The translations under genes were made by a program, and so were the position numbers. Shown here in pieces: positions 50,347 to 58,911 of a DNA stretch of 64,000 nucleotides. Position 1 is the stretch's first letter. Each line of letters opens with the position of its first letter. Source of the stretch: Streptomyces sp. HB132. Lineage in GTDB: Bacteria; Actinomycetota; Actinomycetes; Streptomycetales; Streptomycetaceae. Where the stretch lies: positions 51,669 through 115,668 of the forward strand of contig NZ_JAFBGA010000021.1 of assembly GCF_016909575.1 (NCBI RefSeq). Direction: 5' to 3'. The notes beneath the pieces were generated by a model, which worked only from the letters and a program-made list of their open reading frames with translations, had not been told where the DNA came from and made no database searches.

Positions 50347-51270
50347 ATGGACCAGAACGAACTCGAATGCTTCCTCGTACTCGCCGAGGAACTGCACTTC
50401 GGCCGAACCGCCACCCGCCTGCGCCTCTCCCGTGCCCGGGTGAGCCAGCTCATCCAGAAGCTGGAGCGTCGCGTGGGGGCGCCGCTCTTCACGCGCACGA
50501 GCCGGAGCGTGACGCTCACCGTTCTGGGCGGTCGCCTCCGGGACGACCTCGAACCCCACTACCGCGGCATCGAGAACGCCCTGGCGCGTGCCGTCGCGTC
50601 GGCGCGTGGCATCGAGGGAGTGCTGCACGTCGGCTTCTCGACGCCCCTGGCCGGAGAGATGGTGATGAAGGCTACCGAGCGGCTGCGCACCACACATCCC
50701 GAACTCGCCGTCGAGGTGTGCGAGGTGCCGCTCTCCGACCCGTACGGAATGCTGCGGAGAGGCGATTTCGACCTTCAGCTGACGGACTTCCCGGTGCACG
50801 AGGACGACTTGACCCGCGGGCCGACGCTCCTGGCCGAGGACAGGGTTCTGGCAGTCGCCGCCGGACATCCCCTGGCCGGACGTGACACGGTGACGCTCGA
50901 GGACCTGGCGGATGTGCCGTTGCTGACGATCGCGGGGGACATCCCGGCGTACTGGCTGGAGCACCAACTGCCGACGCGCACCCCCAGTGGCAGGCCGATC
51001 GAGCAGGGGCCGTCCGTCACCAACTTCCAGGAGGCACTGATGCTCGTCGCCGGCGGTGGCGGGGCTCTCCTGGCAGGCGCCCACGTCACCCTGTACCACG
51101 GCCGGCCAGGGATCTCCTACGTCCCGGTGGTGGGGGACAGGCCCCTCGGATACGGCCTGATGTGGCGGTCCGGCGGCGGCAACCGGGCGATAGAGCTCTT
51201 CGGCCGTACCGCACGCGAGATCGCACGGGACATGGCTCCGGCCGACCCGAGGAGAGCCGTACCCGACTGA
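50347..51270 (+). CDS. LysR-family regulator
   Basis: 307 residues: LysR helix-turn-helix (NELECFLVLAEELHFGRTATRLRLSRARVSQLIQKLERRVGAPLFTRTSR) and a two-lobed effector domain. The ATG at 50347 with GGAG upstream begins the conserved MDQNELECF; an ATG nine codons earlier is less likely. Divergent from the MFS efflux gene. Confidence 0.88.
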   Translation: MDQNELECFLVLAEELHFGRTATRLRLSRARVSQLIQKLERRVGAPLFTRTSRSVTLTVLGGRLRDDLEPHYRGIENALARAVASARGIEGVLHVGFSTPLAGEMVMKATERLRTTHPELAVEVCEVPLSDPYGMLRRGDFDLQLTDFPVHEDDLTRGPTLLAEDRVLAVAAGHPLAGRDTVTLEDLADVPLLTIAGDIPAYWLEHQLPTRTPSGRPIEQGPSVTNFQEALMLVAGGGGALLAGAHVTLYHGRPGISYVPVVGDRPLGYGLMWRSGGGNRAIELFGRTAREIARDMAPADPRRAVPD

Positions 51271-51845
51271 TCCCGCCCGGGTATTCGCCTCGGAGGGACG
51301 AGGTCCTCGGCCGGACCGGTTTTGAGGGGCCCGGTGCTGATGACGCTCTCGTTCCACTCGCCGTCACCGGGCAGCCCCGGATTCCCACCGGGTTCCCTCC
51401 TGCGACGCGTCTGCCTGGGCGGGCAGGGCGAACCAGCCGCACCCGCCACCGTCGAGGTCGGTCGCTCTTCGGGCGCCGCTGTTCACGTCCCGGAACGTTG
51501 ACATGCCACCGCTGCGTCCGGAGTGAAGGGCACGGCCTCCTCCACCTCACCGTGGGCCCTGTGGGAGCCCCCGAACTCCTCGACTCGTCGTAGGAACGGA
51601 ACCGCCCCTGAGTATCTACAGGGCGCGGCGGCCGGTCGGAACGACACCTGAGAGCGCGGATCCAGGCACACCCGGTCGGGCCGCCTGGTGAGGCCGAGCC
51701 GTTGTCGCCCGCGCCGGTGACGCCGAACCCGCCCCCGCCACCGCATGGGCCGGGTTCAGTGGACTTCCGTCTCCATCCGGGATCGGTGACGACGGGCACG
51801 CCCTTCGGTGCCGAACTGCGCCTCGCGGTGGGAAGATGAGCGGTC
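51271..51845. other. Gene-poor region
   Basis: 575 bp without a supportable gene. Short ORFs exist on both strands (for example a GTG ORF from about 51523 to 51651, 42 codons) but none has a clear Shine-Dalgarno plus recognisable family. It may hold the promoter of the Met/His-rich gene. Confidence 0.5.
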
Positions 51846-52637
51846 ATGGAGGCAGGGCCGGTCGGACGCGTGACGCGAGCGACGATGTTCGCCGTGGTCT
51901 CCGTCGTGCTCGCTGCCACCGGCCACGTCCTGATGTCCGGGTCTCCTCTGCCCTCCTGGGCTCTCGCCGCGGCTTTTCTCGGGGTGGCGGTCCCCAGCTG
52001 GTGGTTCGCCGCGCGTGAGCGCGGTACCCGGCTCGTAGTCGGCTTGGCTGTCACGACTCAGGGGGTCCTGCACACCGCATTCGAGACCGCGCAGGGGCTC
52101 GTCCCCCCGACCGCAGCCGCCCCCGCCCGCACCGCACTCCCCGTGGGCGACCTCTGTGCCACGGAATCGACCGAGCCGTGGGGCGAAGACGCCGGGACGT
52201 GCGGTGGCGCTGCGAACGGCGGGGGCATGGTGGGTATGGACCACACAGCCCACCTCAGCCACATGACTTCTCCGAACGGCGTGGACGGCACGACCGGCGT
52301 GCACCACGTCGAGCACATGGGCCACATGGCCTCCATAGGCCACATGAGTCACGACATGGCAGCGATGTCCTCGACGGGCATGCTCGCTGCTCACCTCCTG
52401 GCCGCGCTGGTGTGCGGGATGTGGCTGGCTCGGGGAGAGCGGGCGGCCTTCCAGATCCTGCGGTCGGTGGCCGGCTGGCTGCTGGCCCCGCTCCAGGTTC
52501 CACTCGTCGCCCCGGCACCCTCTCCGCAGCCCCGCACGAGGGCTCGCCGGGGACTGAGCGACCGGCTGCCCCGCGGCCTGTTGTGCACCCACGACCTGGA
52601 CCCACGAGGCCCGCCCGGGGGCCTCGCCGCGCTCTGA
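51846..52637 (+). CDS. Met/His-rich membrane protein, putative metal binding
   Basis: 263 residues. Three N-terminal helices (about 13-90), then a loop packed with Met and His (GMVGMDHTAHLSHM, HHVEHMGHMASIGHMSHDM, about 135-180), a fourth helix (LLAALVCGMWLA) and a Pro/Arg tail. HxxM/MxxH clusters of this kind bind Cu(I)/Cu(II) or Ag(I). No named family recognised. It lies upstream of the ECF sigma, Cys-rich and PepSY genes in the same direction, suggesting a metal-response module. Confidence 0.7.
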   Translation: MEAGPVGRVTRATMFAVVSVVLAATGHVLMSGSPLPSWALAAAFLGVAVPSWWFAARERGTRLVVGLAVTTQGVLHTAFETAQGLVPPTAAAPARTALPVGDLCATESTEPWGEDAGTCGGAANGGGMVGMDHTAHLSHMTSPNGVDGTTGVHHVEHMGHMASIGHMSHDMAAMSSTGMLAAHLLAALVCGMWLARGERAAFQILRSVAGWLLAPLQVPLVAPAPSPQPRTRARRGLSDRLPRGLLCTHDLDPRGPPGGLAAL

Positions 52638-52893
52638 AGCAGCGGCAGGCACACCGAAGGACGCACCCGCACACGGACCGGTCGGGCGACCGGCCGTCCG
52701 TTGTCGTGCCCGTACGGCGCGGCGCGCCCTTCGGACACACCCGGGCCACCAGGGCACGGGTGCCCCTTCACCGGAACCCCCGGCCTGTGTCCCTTCCTGC
52801 CACGGCCCTCCGCGAGTACCCGCGCGCCTGCCACGGACCGAGGGGAAGACAGCGACGCGCGGTTCCGGAGCGATCCGTTAAGGACCCCGGACG

Positions 52894-53580
52894 ATGAGAA
52901 CCACCCTGACAGCCGCGCGAGGCGGGCCCGCACACCACCGACCCGAGCCTGCCGTGATCACCGGGCACACGGGGACCGCGCACACGGAGGAGACCCGGCC
53001 CGACGACGCCGCCTCCACCGGCTGGGCGCTGGCCGCGCGTGCTGGTGACGAGGCGGCGGCCGAGGCCTTCGTACGGGCGCTGCACCGCGACGTCGTCCGC
53101 TACGTCGCCCACCTCTCGGCCGACCCCCAGTCCGCCGAGGACCTCGCGCAGGACACGTTCCTGCGCGCCTTGCGCAGTCTTCACCGATTCGAGGGCCGGT
53201 CCTCGGCGCGCACCTGGCTCCTGGCCATCGCCCGCCGCGCGGTCGTCGACGACTTCCGCAGGGCGGCGGCACGGCCTCGCCTCGCCGACACCGAGGACTG
53301 GCGCCTCACCGTCGAACGGGCCCAGCCCGTCGGGGTTCCGGGCTTCGAGGACGGTGTCGCGATCCAGCAGCTCCTCGCGGCACTCCCGTACGAGCGGCGT
53401 GAGGCGTTCGTGCTCACCCAACTCCTCGGCCTGCCCTACTCCGAGGCCGCCCGGGCGGCCGGCTGTCCGGTCGGCACGGTCCGCTCCCGGGTGGCCCGGG
53501 CGCGCGCCGCACTGATCCTGCAGCTCGCCGAGAGCGAGACGGACGCCTGCCCCGAACCTCCGGCGACCGCTGCGGCGTGA
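52894..53580 (+). CDS. ECF sigma factor
   Basis: 228 residues: sigma-2 region (SADPQSAEDLAQDTFLRALRSLHRFEGRSSARTWLLAIARR, about 75-115) and sigma-4 region (LLAALPYERREAFVLTQLLGLPYSEAARAAGCPVGTVRSRV, about 155-200). ATG at 52894 with AAGGA upstream; GTG at 52954 would remove a 20-residue non-conserved N-terminus. No anti-sigma gene is adjacent. It resembles the SigC-like ECF group, linked in mycobacteria to copper acquisition (family knowledge; not shown here). Confidence 0.87.
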   Translation: MRTTLTAARGGPAHHRPEPAVITGHTGTAHTEETRPDDAASTGWALAARAGDEAAAEAFVRALHRDVVRYVAHLSADPQSAEDLAQDTFLRALRSLHRFEGRSSARTWLLAIARRAVVDDFRRAAARPRLADTEDWRLTVERAQPVGVPGFEDGVAIQQLLAALPYERREAFVLTQLLGLPYSEAARAAGCPVGTVRSRVARARAALILQLAESETDACPEPPATAAA

Positions 53581-53822
53581 CCCTCCCCGTGGGGCCGGTT
53601 CCGAACGAGCCGGCCCCCACGGCACGACCACACCCCTCTACGGGGGAACAGGATTCGGCTCCCCCTCGGTAGTCGCCCCGTCGGGCGCGGAAGTTCCCCG
53701 GTTTCGCAGTTGGTGGACGCACCGGCCCCAGGCGTCTGAGTGCGGATGCGGCCGGGTATATCGGCCCCGTTCCCGGAGCCGTCCCCCGGACGGCAGTCGA
53801 CCACCTGCGGAAGGTGTACGCG

Positions 53823-54047
53823 ATGACCGACCACTTCCTCTCACCCGACCTCGAACCCGTGGCCACGTTCTGCGGGAACTGCAACTGCGGGTGCCCACAG
53901 CTCTTCGTCGACCCCGCCGCTGAAGAGGACCGCCGCATCGTCATCACCGACGACTTCGGCCAGCGCGTCCAGATGAGCGCCGACCAGTTCGCGGACCTGG
54001 TGGCCGAGGCGAAGGCCGGCAGACTCGACGCGGTGGCGACGGCCTGA
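53823..54047 (+). CDS. Small Cys-rich protein (CxxCxCxC)
   Basis: 74 residues. An N-terminal cluster CGNCNCGCPQL (Cys at about 17, 20, 22, 24) followed by a compact acidic domain (DDFGQRVQMSADQFADLVAEAKAGRLD). The spacing suggests a metal site (zinc or Cu(I)); no membrane segment. ATG at 53823 with GGAAGG eight bases upstream. Sits between the ECF sigma and PepSY genes; role unknown. Confidence 0.75.
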   Translation: MTDHFLSPDLEPVATFCGNCNCGCPQLFVDPAAEEDRRIVITDDFGQRVQMSADQFADLVAEAKAGRLDAVATA

Positions 54048-54326
54048 CGCGGCCGCGGACGGCCTCTGTCCGGAGCCTGGGCCGTCGGCGCGGCCCCGGC
54101 GGTGGACGGCGACGACGCCCTCCGGGACCACGACCTCCTGTCTCACGCCCCCTCGCGGTCGGGAGTCCCACGCAGCCGTCCACCGGACCGGCCCTCCGCC
54201 TACCGGACGGGTGTGGCGCAGACCACAGGTAGCGCCAGGAACTGCTCCGCGTCCGCAGCCGACTCCCTGACCGGCCGACCCCGGCCTTCGGTCCGCCCGC
54301 GCCCCACGCCTTTCAGGAGAGCAGCC

Positions 54327-55742
54327 TTGTCCGTCGAACCAGCAGTCCGTGCCTCAGCCGAAGAGCAGAGAACTCGCCGGCCCGGCGGATCCGGAGGCCG
54401 TGAGACATGGGCGTCCCTCCGGCCGCTGGTGATGAGACTCCACTTCTACGCCGGCGTACTGATAGCCCCGTTCCTCCTGGTCGCGGCCATGACCGGTCTC
54501 CTCTACGCCGGCTCGTACCAGGCCGAGAAGATCGTGTACGCGGATGAACTCCGGGTTCCTGTGGGCACGAGCGAGCTGCCGATCTCGCAGCAGGTGTCAG
54601 CTGCCCGACAGGCACATCCCGAAGGAGCGATCAGCGCGATACGCCCGTCTCCGGAAGACGGCGCGACGACACGTGTTCTCCTGTCCGGCGTGAAGGGCGT
54701 GGACGAGGGTCACACGCTCGCCGTGTTCGTGGACCCCTACACAGGCGACATCGCGGGGGCACTGGAGCAGTACGGCTCGACGGGCGCACTGCCCCTGCGT
54801 ACCTGGATCGACGAGTTCCACCGTGACCTCCACCTGGGCGAGACCGGCCGTCTCTACAGCGAACTCGCCGCGAGCTGGATGTGGGTGATAGCCGCAGGCG
54901 GTCTCATCCTGTGGTTCGGAAGGCGCAGGGCCCGCCGCAAGGTGCGCGGCACGACAGGACGCAGGCGCACGCTCTCCCTGCACGGCACTGTGGGAGCCTG
55001 GGCGGCAGTCGGGCTCTTCTTCCTCTCCGCCACAGGTCTGACCTGGTCGACGTATGCCGGTCAGAACGTCTCCGACCTGCGCGAGGCCATCAACCAGAGC
55101 ACTCCGACCGTCTCCGCGGGCCTCGCGTCCGGCGGCGAACACGCCGAGCACACGCAGTCGGGCGGATCCGGCGGCACACCGGCCGAGGACGTCGGCCTGG
55201 ACGCCGTCCTTGACGCCGCTCGCGGCGTGCGCCTTTCGAACCCGGTGGAGATCGTGCCGCCGGCCGACGCCTCCTCCGCCTACGTCGTGAGCCAGATCCA
55301 GCGCAGCTGGCCCGAGAAGCAGGACGCGGTCGCCATCGATCCGGCCACCGGCGAGGTGACCGACGTGGTGCGGTTCGCCGACTACCCGCTGCTCGCCAAA
55401 CTGTCCCGCTGGGGCATCGACGCTCACACGGGCGTCCTGTTCGGTCTGGCCAATCAGCTGGTGCTGGCTGCCCTCACCGGCGGTGTGATCCTGCTGATCC
55501 TGCTCGGCTACCGGATGTGGTGGCGGCGCGGACGCGGTTCGGCCTTCGGCCGTCCCATGCCACGCGGCGCCTGGCAGAAGGTCCCGCCCCACGTGCTCGT
55601 GCCGCTGATGGCCGGCGTCGCGGTCGTCGGCTACTTCGTGCCGCTCCTCGGTATACCGCTGGCCCTGTTCGTCGCCGTCGACGTCCTCCTGGGGGAGATC
55701 AGCTATCGCCGCGGAAGGCGCACGTACGCGCCGGCCGACTGA
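54327..55742 (+). CDS. PepSY-domain membrane protein
   Basis: 471 residues: N-terminal helix LHFYAGVLIAPFLLVAAMTGLLYA, external PepSY domain, pair of central helices (SWMWVIAAGGLILWFG; LHGTVGAWAAVGLFFLSATGLTWS), a second PepSY segment containing GEHAEHTQ, and two C-terminal helices. The family (PepSY_TM) includes iron and copper uptake-linked flavin reductase-like proteins. A TTG start at 54327 is chosen because AGGAG lies six bases upstream; a GTG at 54102 has no Shine-Dalgarno and non-conserved sequence. Confidence 0.82.
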   Translation: MSVEPAVRASAEEQRTRRPGGSGGRETWASLRPLVMRLHFYAGVLIAPFLLVAAMTGLLYAGSYQAEKIVYADELRVPVGTSELPISQQVSAARQAHPEGAISAIRPSPEDGATTRVLLSGVKGVDEGHTLAVFVDPYTGDIAGALEQYGSTGALPLRTWIDEFHRDLHLGETGRLYSELAASWMWVIAAGGLILWFGRRRARRKVRGTTGRRRTLSLHGTVGAWAAVGLFFLSATGLTWSTYAGQNVSDLREAINQSTPTVSAGLASGGEHAEHTQSGGSGGTPAEDVGLDAVLDAARGVRLSNPVEIVPPADASSAYVVSQIQRSWPEKQDAVAIDPATGEVTDVVRFADYPLLAKLSRWGIDAHTGVLFGLANQLVLAALTGGVILLILLGYRMWWRRGRGSAFGRPMPRGAWQKVPPHVLVPLMAGVAVVGYFVPLLGIPLALFVAVDVLLGEISYRRGRRTYAPAD

Positions 55743-55760
55743 CAGGGCGGGCAAGGGCTC

Positions 55761-55859
55761 CGAACGGAACAGCGGGGCGAGCGTCCCGCGCGGACGGTGG
55801 CGTCTTCGCTCGCATCGGCTCGAAGAAGCCGCTTGTCCATCGCCCTTCTGTTCCGTTCG
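55761..55859. repeat. 12-bp inverted repeat enclosing an inner hairpin
   Basis: CGAACGGAACAG (55761-55772) and CTGTTCCGTTCG (55848-55859) pair perfectly across 75 bases; the interior contains TCTTCG/CGAAGA (55803-55808 / 55821-55826). A long-range structured RNA or terminator of the PepSY unit is possible. Confidence 0.45.
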
Positions 55860-55947
55860 CCCGGTCTTCGCGTCCGACGTCCCCTGAGCCTGTGTTGCCG
55901 GCCACGCGAGTGCGGCCGCCCCCGTACTCGATCCCGACGTTCACCTC

Positions 55948-55981
55948 TTGTGAACTGAGTGCATGAATCACATACTGGGGG
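55948..55981 (+). promoter_or_regulatory. 34-nt element, copy A (TTGTGAACTNAGTGCA core)
   Basis: Matches the element at 61612-61645 at 26 of 34 positions, with a 15/16 core. It contains GTTCAC-N5-GTGAAC (55939-55955) at its edge and an in-frame ATG (55963) of the downstream CoiA-like gene. Likely a promoter/operator. Confidence 0.45.
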
Positions 55982-56034
55982 CCGGTCAACCGCTGCCCAC
56001 CCTCCCGGCAGGCGGGCGTGGCCTGGGGGAACGC

Positions 56035-57675
56035 ATGAACGGCTCGGACGGCAGACTCGTACAGACCGCGGTGATCGGCAGCCGGAACTCCGGACGCGCG
56101 ATCATCCTTCCGGCGGACGCCGACGAACTGACCAGTTGGCGACGACGCCACCCCGCCTACACCTACTGGTGCGGCACGCAGTTGGGCGGTTGCGGCCATG
56201 AACTGTCGGACCGTCTGTACCGCGACAAGGTCTGCCACTTCGCTCACCGGCCCCACACCTCCTGCCACCGTGCGGTCACCGGCGCGGCCGACGCGGACCA
56301 TCTCTTCATCAAGGACGACCTCGCCGCCTGGAGCGGCCGTAACAGCCTGAAGGCGCGTGCGACTTCACGCAACCTGGGAACCGGCCCCGGGGACGCTGTC
56401 GACTTCCGGGTGGGCGCGGGCAAACAGCATGTGCGCTTCCAGTTCAGCAGGCTCGCACACGCGGAGTGGCACCAGGCCCGTCGGAGGCTCTCCGATGAAT
56501 CGGCCACCCTCGACTGGGTCTTCGGACCGGGCGCAGCACATCCGGAGACCATGGAGGAGCTGTACGACGAGTACGGATACCTGCTCCGCTTCCGCTTCGT
56601 GACACACGGTGCGGTGCGGCGTATCCGTCTCAGGGCGCAGGATCCCCGGCGAAGCACCGACTGGGTGTCCCTCGACGCCTGTGCGCTGGCATCCACGGGG
56701 CTCCGGGTCCCGGGAGCGGAGTCGTACCGGCGTTCGACAACCGGCCCGGCCGCCGCGGCGGGAGCTGGGCGCGGGGCGGTGATTGTGGGGCGGTCCCGCG
56801 AGGAACAGGTGGTCGCGCTGAACGAGGCGCTGGTGACCGCGGCCAGGTTCCGTACCCGGCCCACCTGGGAGGCGCTCGCACGAACCGCAGGCAGCGATCT
56901 GCTCACGCTGTCCGTCCCGGAACGTGTCGCACTGCTGGTCGCCATGGAGGAGACCGTCGGCAGTGACGAGGGCTTGCTGCTGTCGGCACTGATCCTGGCC
57001 GGGGAGAGCGGCCCGCCGTCCTATGTGGGGGATGTGGTCGCCGCTGTCGGTTGCGGTGTTCCCGCGACGGCGGCGGTACTCGGACGATGGTGCCGGCGTG
57101 AGGCGGACCGGGCGTTCGCCGTGCACGGGATACCGTCCCGTACGGCTCCGCCGCGGCTGCGGCTGACCGTTGACGGTCAGCTCGCCGCACAGGGTGCGGA
57201 ACCCGTACAGCGCCGGACCATCGTCCATGTCCAGGGCGGCCCGGTCCGACAGTCCGCCCGGCCCGAGCCGGAGGGCCTCACGGGTGTTCCCCTGCTCCGT
57301 GACACGGAGATTCGGCACGCGCTGCGCGGCGCACGACAGAGACGCGGACCCAGGCCCAGGTATGCCGCGGCCCTCATCGCACGAGCGGAAGAGGCACTGA
57401 CGAGGCTTCCGGAACCGCAACGCACCCAGCTGGTCGCCGAGATGGCGACCACCCGCCGCTGGCTCGACAGCCGAGCGGACACACCGGCGCGGAAGCCCAG
57501 GCAGAGCCGGCGCGCCAAGGAGACGGCGGACGCGAAGAGGGCAGCAGCCGCAGCCGCGAAGCAGTCGGCGCGAGCGAAAGGGACGCAGCGGGGGAAGAAG
57601 GCGAAGAACCCGTCGCAGGGTGCCCGCCCCCTGCCCGGAGCCGGCGACGCCGGAGCGCGGAAGACGCCGAGGTGA
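56035..57675 (+). CDS. CoiA-like protein
   Basis: 546 residues. The N-terminal region has the competence-protein CoiA-like pattern: a zinc-finger-like WCGTQLGGCG ... CHFAHRP ... CHRAV (about 35-80), then a nuclease-like domain (DDLAAWSGRNSLKAR; FRVGAGKQHVRFQFSR). The C-terminal third is helical and ends in a very basic Lys/Ala/Arg tail likely to bind nucleic acid. CoiA acts in DNA uptake in Gram-positives; in Streptomyces the role is unknown. ATG at 56035 with GGGGGA upstream; ATG 55963 is an alternative. Confidence 0.68.
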   Translation: MNGSDGRLVQTAVIGSRNSGRAIILPADADELTSWRRRHPAYTYWCGTQLGGCGHELSDRLYRDKVCHFAHRPHTSCHRAVTGAADADHLFIKDDLAAWSGRNSLKARATSRNLGTGPGDAVDFRVGAGKQHVRFQFSRLAHAEWHQARRRLSDESATLDWVFGPGAAHPETMEELYDEYGYLLRFRFVTHGAVRRIRLRAQDPRRSTDWVSLDACALASTGLRVPGAESYRRSTTGPAAAAGAGRGAVIVGRSREEQVVALNEALVTAARFRTRPTWEALARTAGSDLLTLSVPERVALLVAMEETVGSDEGLLLSALILAGESGPPSYVGDVVAAVGCGVPATAAVLGRWCRREADRAFAVHGIPSRTAPPRLRLTVDGQLAAQGAEPVQRRTIVHVQGGPVRQSARPEPEGLTGVPLLRDTEIRHALRGARQRRGPRPRYAAALIARAEEALTRLPEPQRTQLVAEMATTRRWLDSRADTPARKPRQSRRAKETADAKRAAAAAAKQSARAKGTQRGKKAKNPSQGARPLPGAGDAGARKTPR

Positions 57676-57776
57676 GCGCCGTTCCAGCCAAGATCGCTGT
57701 CTTCGAACCCTCGGGTCTCTTCGAGTAACCAGTGGACGGTTCCAGCCTGTTCACCGCCTCCGGAGTCGCCCCCCGC

Positions 57777-58223
57777 ATGTCCCGCTACCGCCGTGCGGCC
57801 GGCACTGCCCTGCTCGTCGTTGCCGCGTTCGCGGTCGGCGGCCGCGGCAGTGCCACCGGACCGACCACCGCGCATACCTCCGCAGTCACGGAGGACGGGA
57901 CGGAGTCGGCCGCACCCGCCGACGAGCCGAACATGGAAGCCGCGCCGACGGATGAGGCGACCGAGGACGACGCCTCGCTCGAGGATGCCCTCGCCGCCGC
58001 GGGTGTCGACGCCGATTTGGTCAACCAACTCGGCGAGATCGGGGACGCCAACGACTACGGCCTAGGTGAAGGCGTCGAGACCACTCTGGAGGACCGCCGC
58101 GGACTCGCGGCCGTCCAGGTCACCGCCTGCCGCAACGTGGCCGTCGGCTACCGGACGTGGGAAGGCCTCCGGTACGGCACGGGAGCCGACGAGCCCAGCT
58201 CGTCGGGTGACTTGACCTGCTGA
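57777..58223 (+). CDS. Small secreted protein, unknown
   Basis: 148 residues with a signal peptide (MSRYRRAAGTALLVVAAFAVGG), an acidic low-complexity stretch (EDGTESAAPADEPNMEAAPTDEATEDD) and a C-terminal part with two Cys (QVTACRNV, DLTC). Start at the ATG 57777 with GGAG upstream; a GTG at 57732 would add 15 residues before the signal. No family recognised. It may be cotranscribed with the CoiA-like gene 101 bp upstream. Confidence 0.65.
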   Translation: MSRYRRAAGTALLVVAAFAVGGRGSATGPTTAHTSAVTEDGTESAAPADEPNMEAAPTDEATEDDASLEDALAAAGVDADLVNQLGEIGDANDYGLGEGVETTLEDRRGLAAVQVTACRNVAVGYRTWEGLRYGTGADEPSSSGDLTC

Positions 58224-58280
58224 CACTCACTCCGCCGTACGCCACTCGATATCGCCACCTGCGCCGCCTACCCTGGCGAC

Positions 58281-58643
58281 ATGCCTCACGGAAAGACCTC
58301 CTTCGTCTGTCTGCCCTGCCGGGCTTCGTACAAGCAGCCCTACGACAGGGACAGGCAGCGGATCTGTCCGCGCTGCGCGCAGCCGCTGATCCACGTGGGC
58401 TCCGCGTTCGCGGCCCCCCGCCGTCGGGACACCGCCGCCTGGCGGACGCTGTCCGTGCTGCTGCACGCGGGAGTCCGCTTCCACAAGAGCTGTTGCGGCG
58501 GACCTGGGTACCGTCCCCGCACCGTGCGGGAGGTCCGCGAGCGGATGACGTACGCCCAGCGCTGCGGCGAGCCCTTCGCGAGGTCACTCATACGGTACGC
58601 GGTGCCCTTCTCCCCGCCGCGCGGCCGAGACGGGCGGACGTAG
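58281..58643 (+). CDS. Small zinc-ribbon protein, unknown
   Basis: 120 residues: CLPC (about 10) and CPRC (about 29) form a zinc ribbon at the N-terminus; the rest is basic with a CC pair (HKSCCGGPG). Homologues in Streptomyces are often given unsupported enzyme names; nothing here indicates an enzyme. ATG at 58281 after a short spacer. Confidence 0.7.
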   Translation: MPHGKTSFVCLPCRASYKQPYDRDRQRICPRCAQPLIHVGSAFAAPRRRDTAAWRTLSVLLHAGVRFHKSCCGGPGYRPRTVREVRERMTYAQRCGEPFARSLIRYAVPFSPPRGRDGRT

Positions 58644-58649
58644 ACGAGG

Positions 58650-58852
58650 GCGAGCCGTACCCTCACGGAGGTCGGCCCTCCAGCCGGTCCGGCAGGAGGG
58701 CCGAGAAGGTCGGGCCGCTTCCAAGTGCGCCGGCTCGTAACGGCGGTAGCCGCCGGCCGCGTCCACCCAGGCGGGGGCCGGCCCTCACCGGCACGGTCGT
58801 AGAACCGCAGCGCGCTCACGCTCGGTCCGCCGGCCCGGGCCGTCTTTCCGAT
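58650..58852 (-). pseudogene. Decayed MerR-family regulator
   Basis: Reading leftward, one frame gives IGKTARAGGPSVSALRFYDR (MerR-like helix-turn-helix; consensus IGELARxxGLSVSALRFYDR) and the next frame continues with WVDAAGGYRRYEPAHLEAAR, the wing of the same domain. A frameshift lies between them, no start codon is in place, and the effector domain is missing. Confidence 0.65.
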
Positions 58853-58911
58853 GCTTGCGGTCCCCCGGCAAGGCAGAGCGCCAACCCCGGGCCGCGGTCC
58901 GGCCCCGCTGC

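Noticed and set aside
51086..52054. 322-codon minus-strand ORF
   Set aside because: Runs antisense to LysR and the Met/His-rich gene ends and through the intergenic region; no conserved domain or Shine-Dalgarno.
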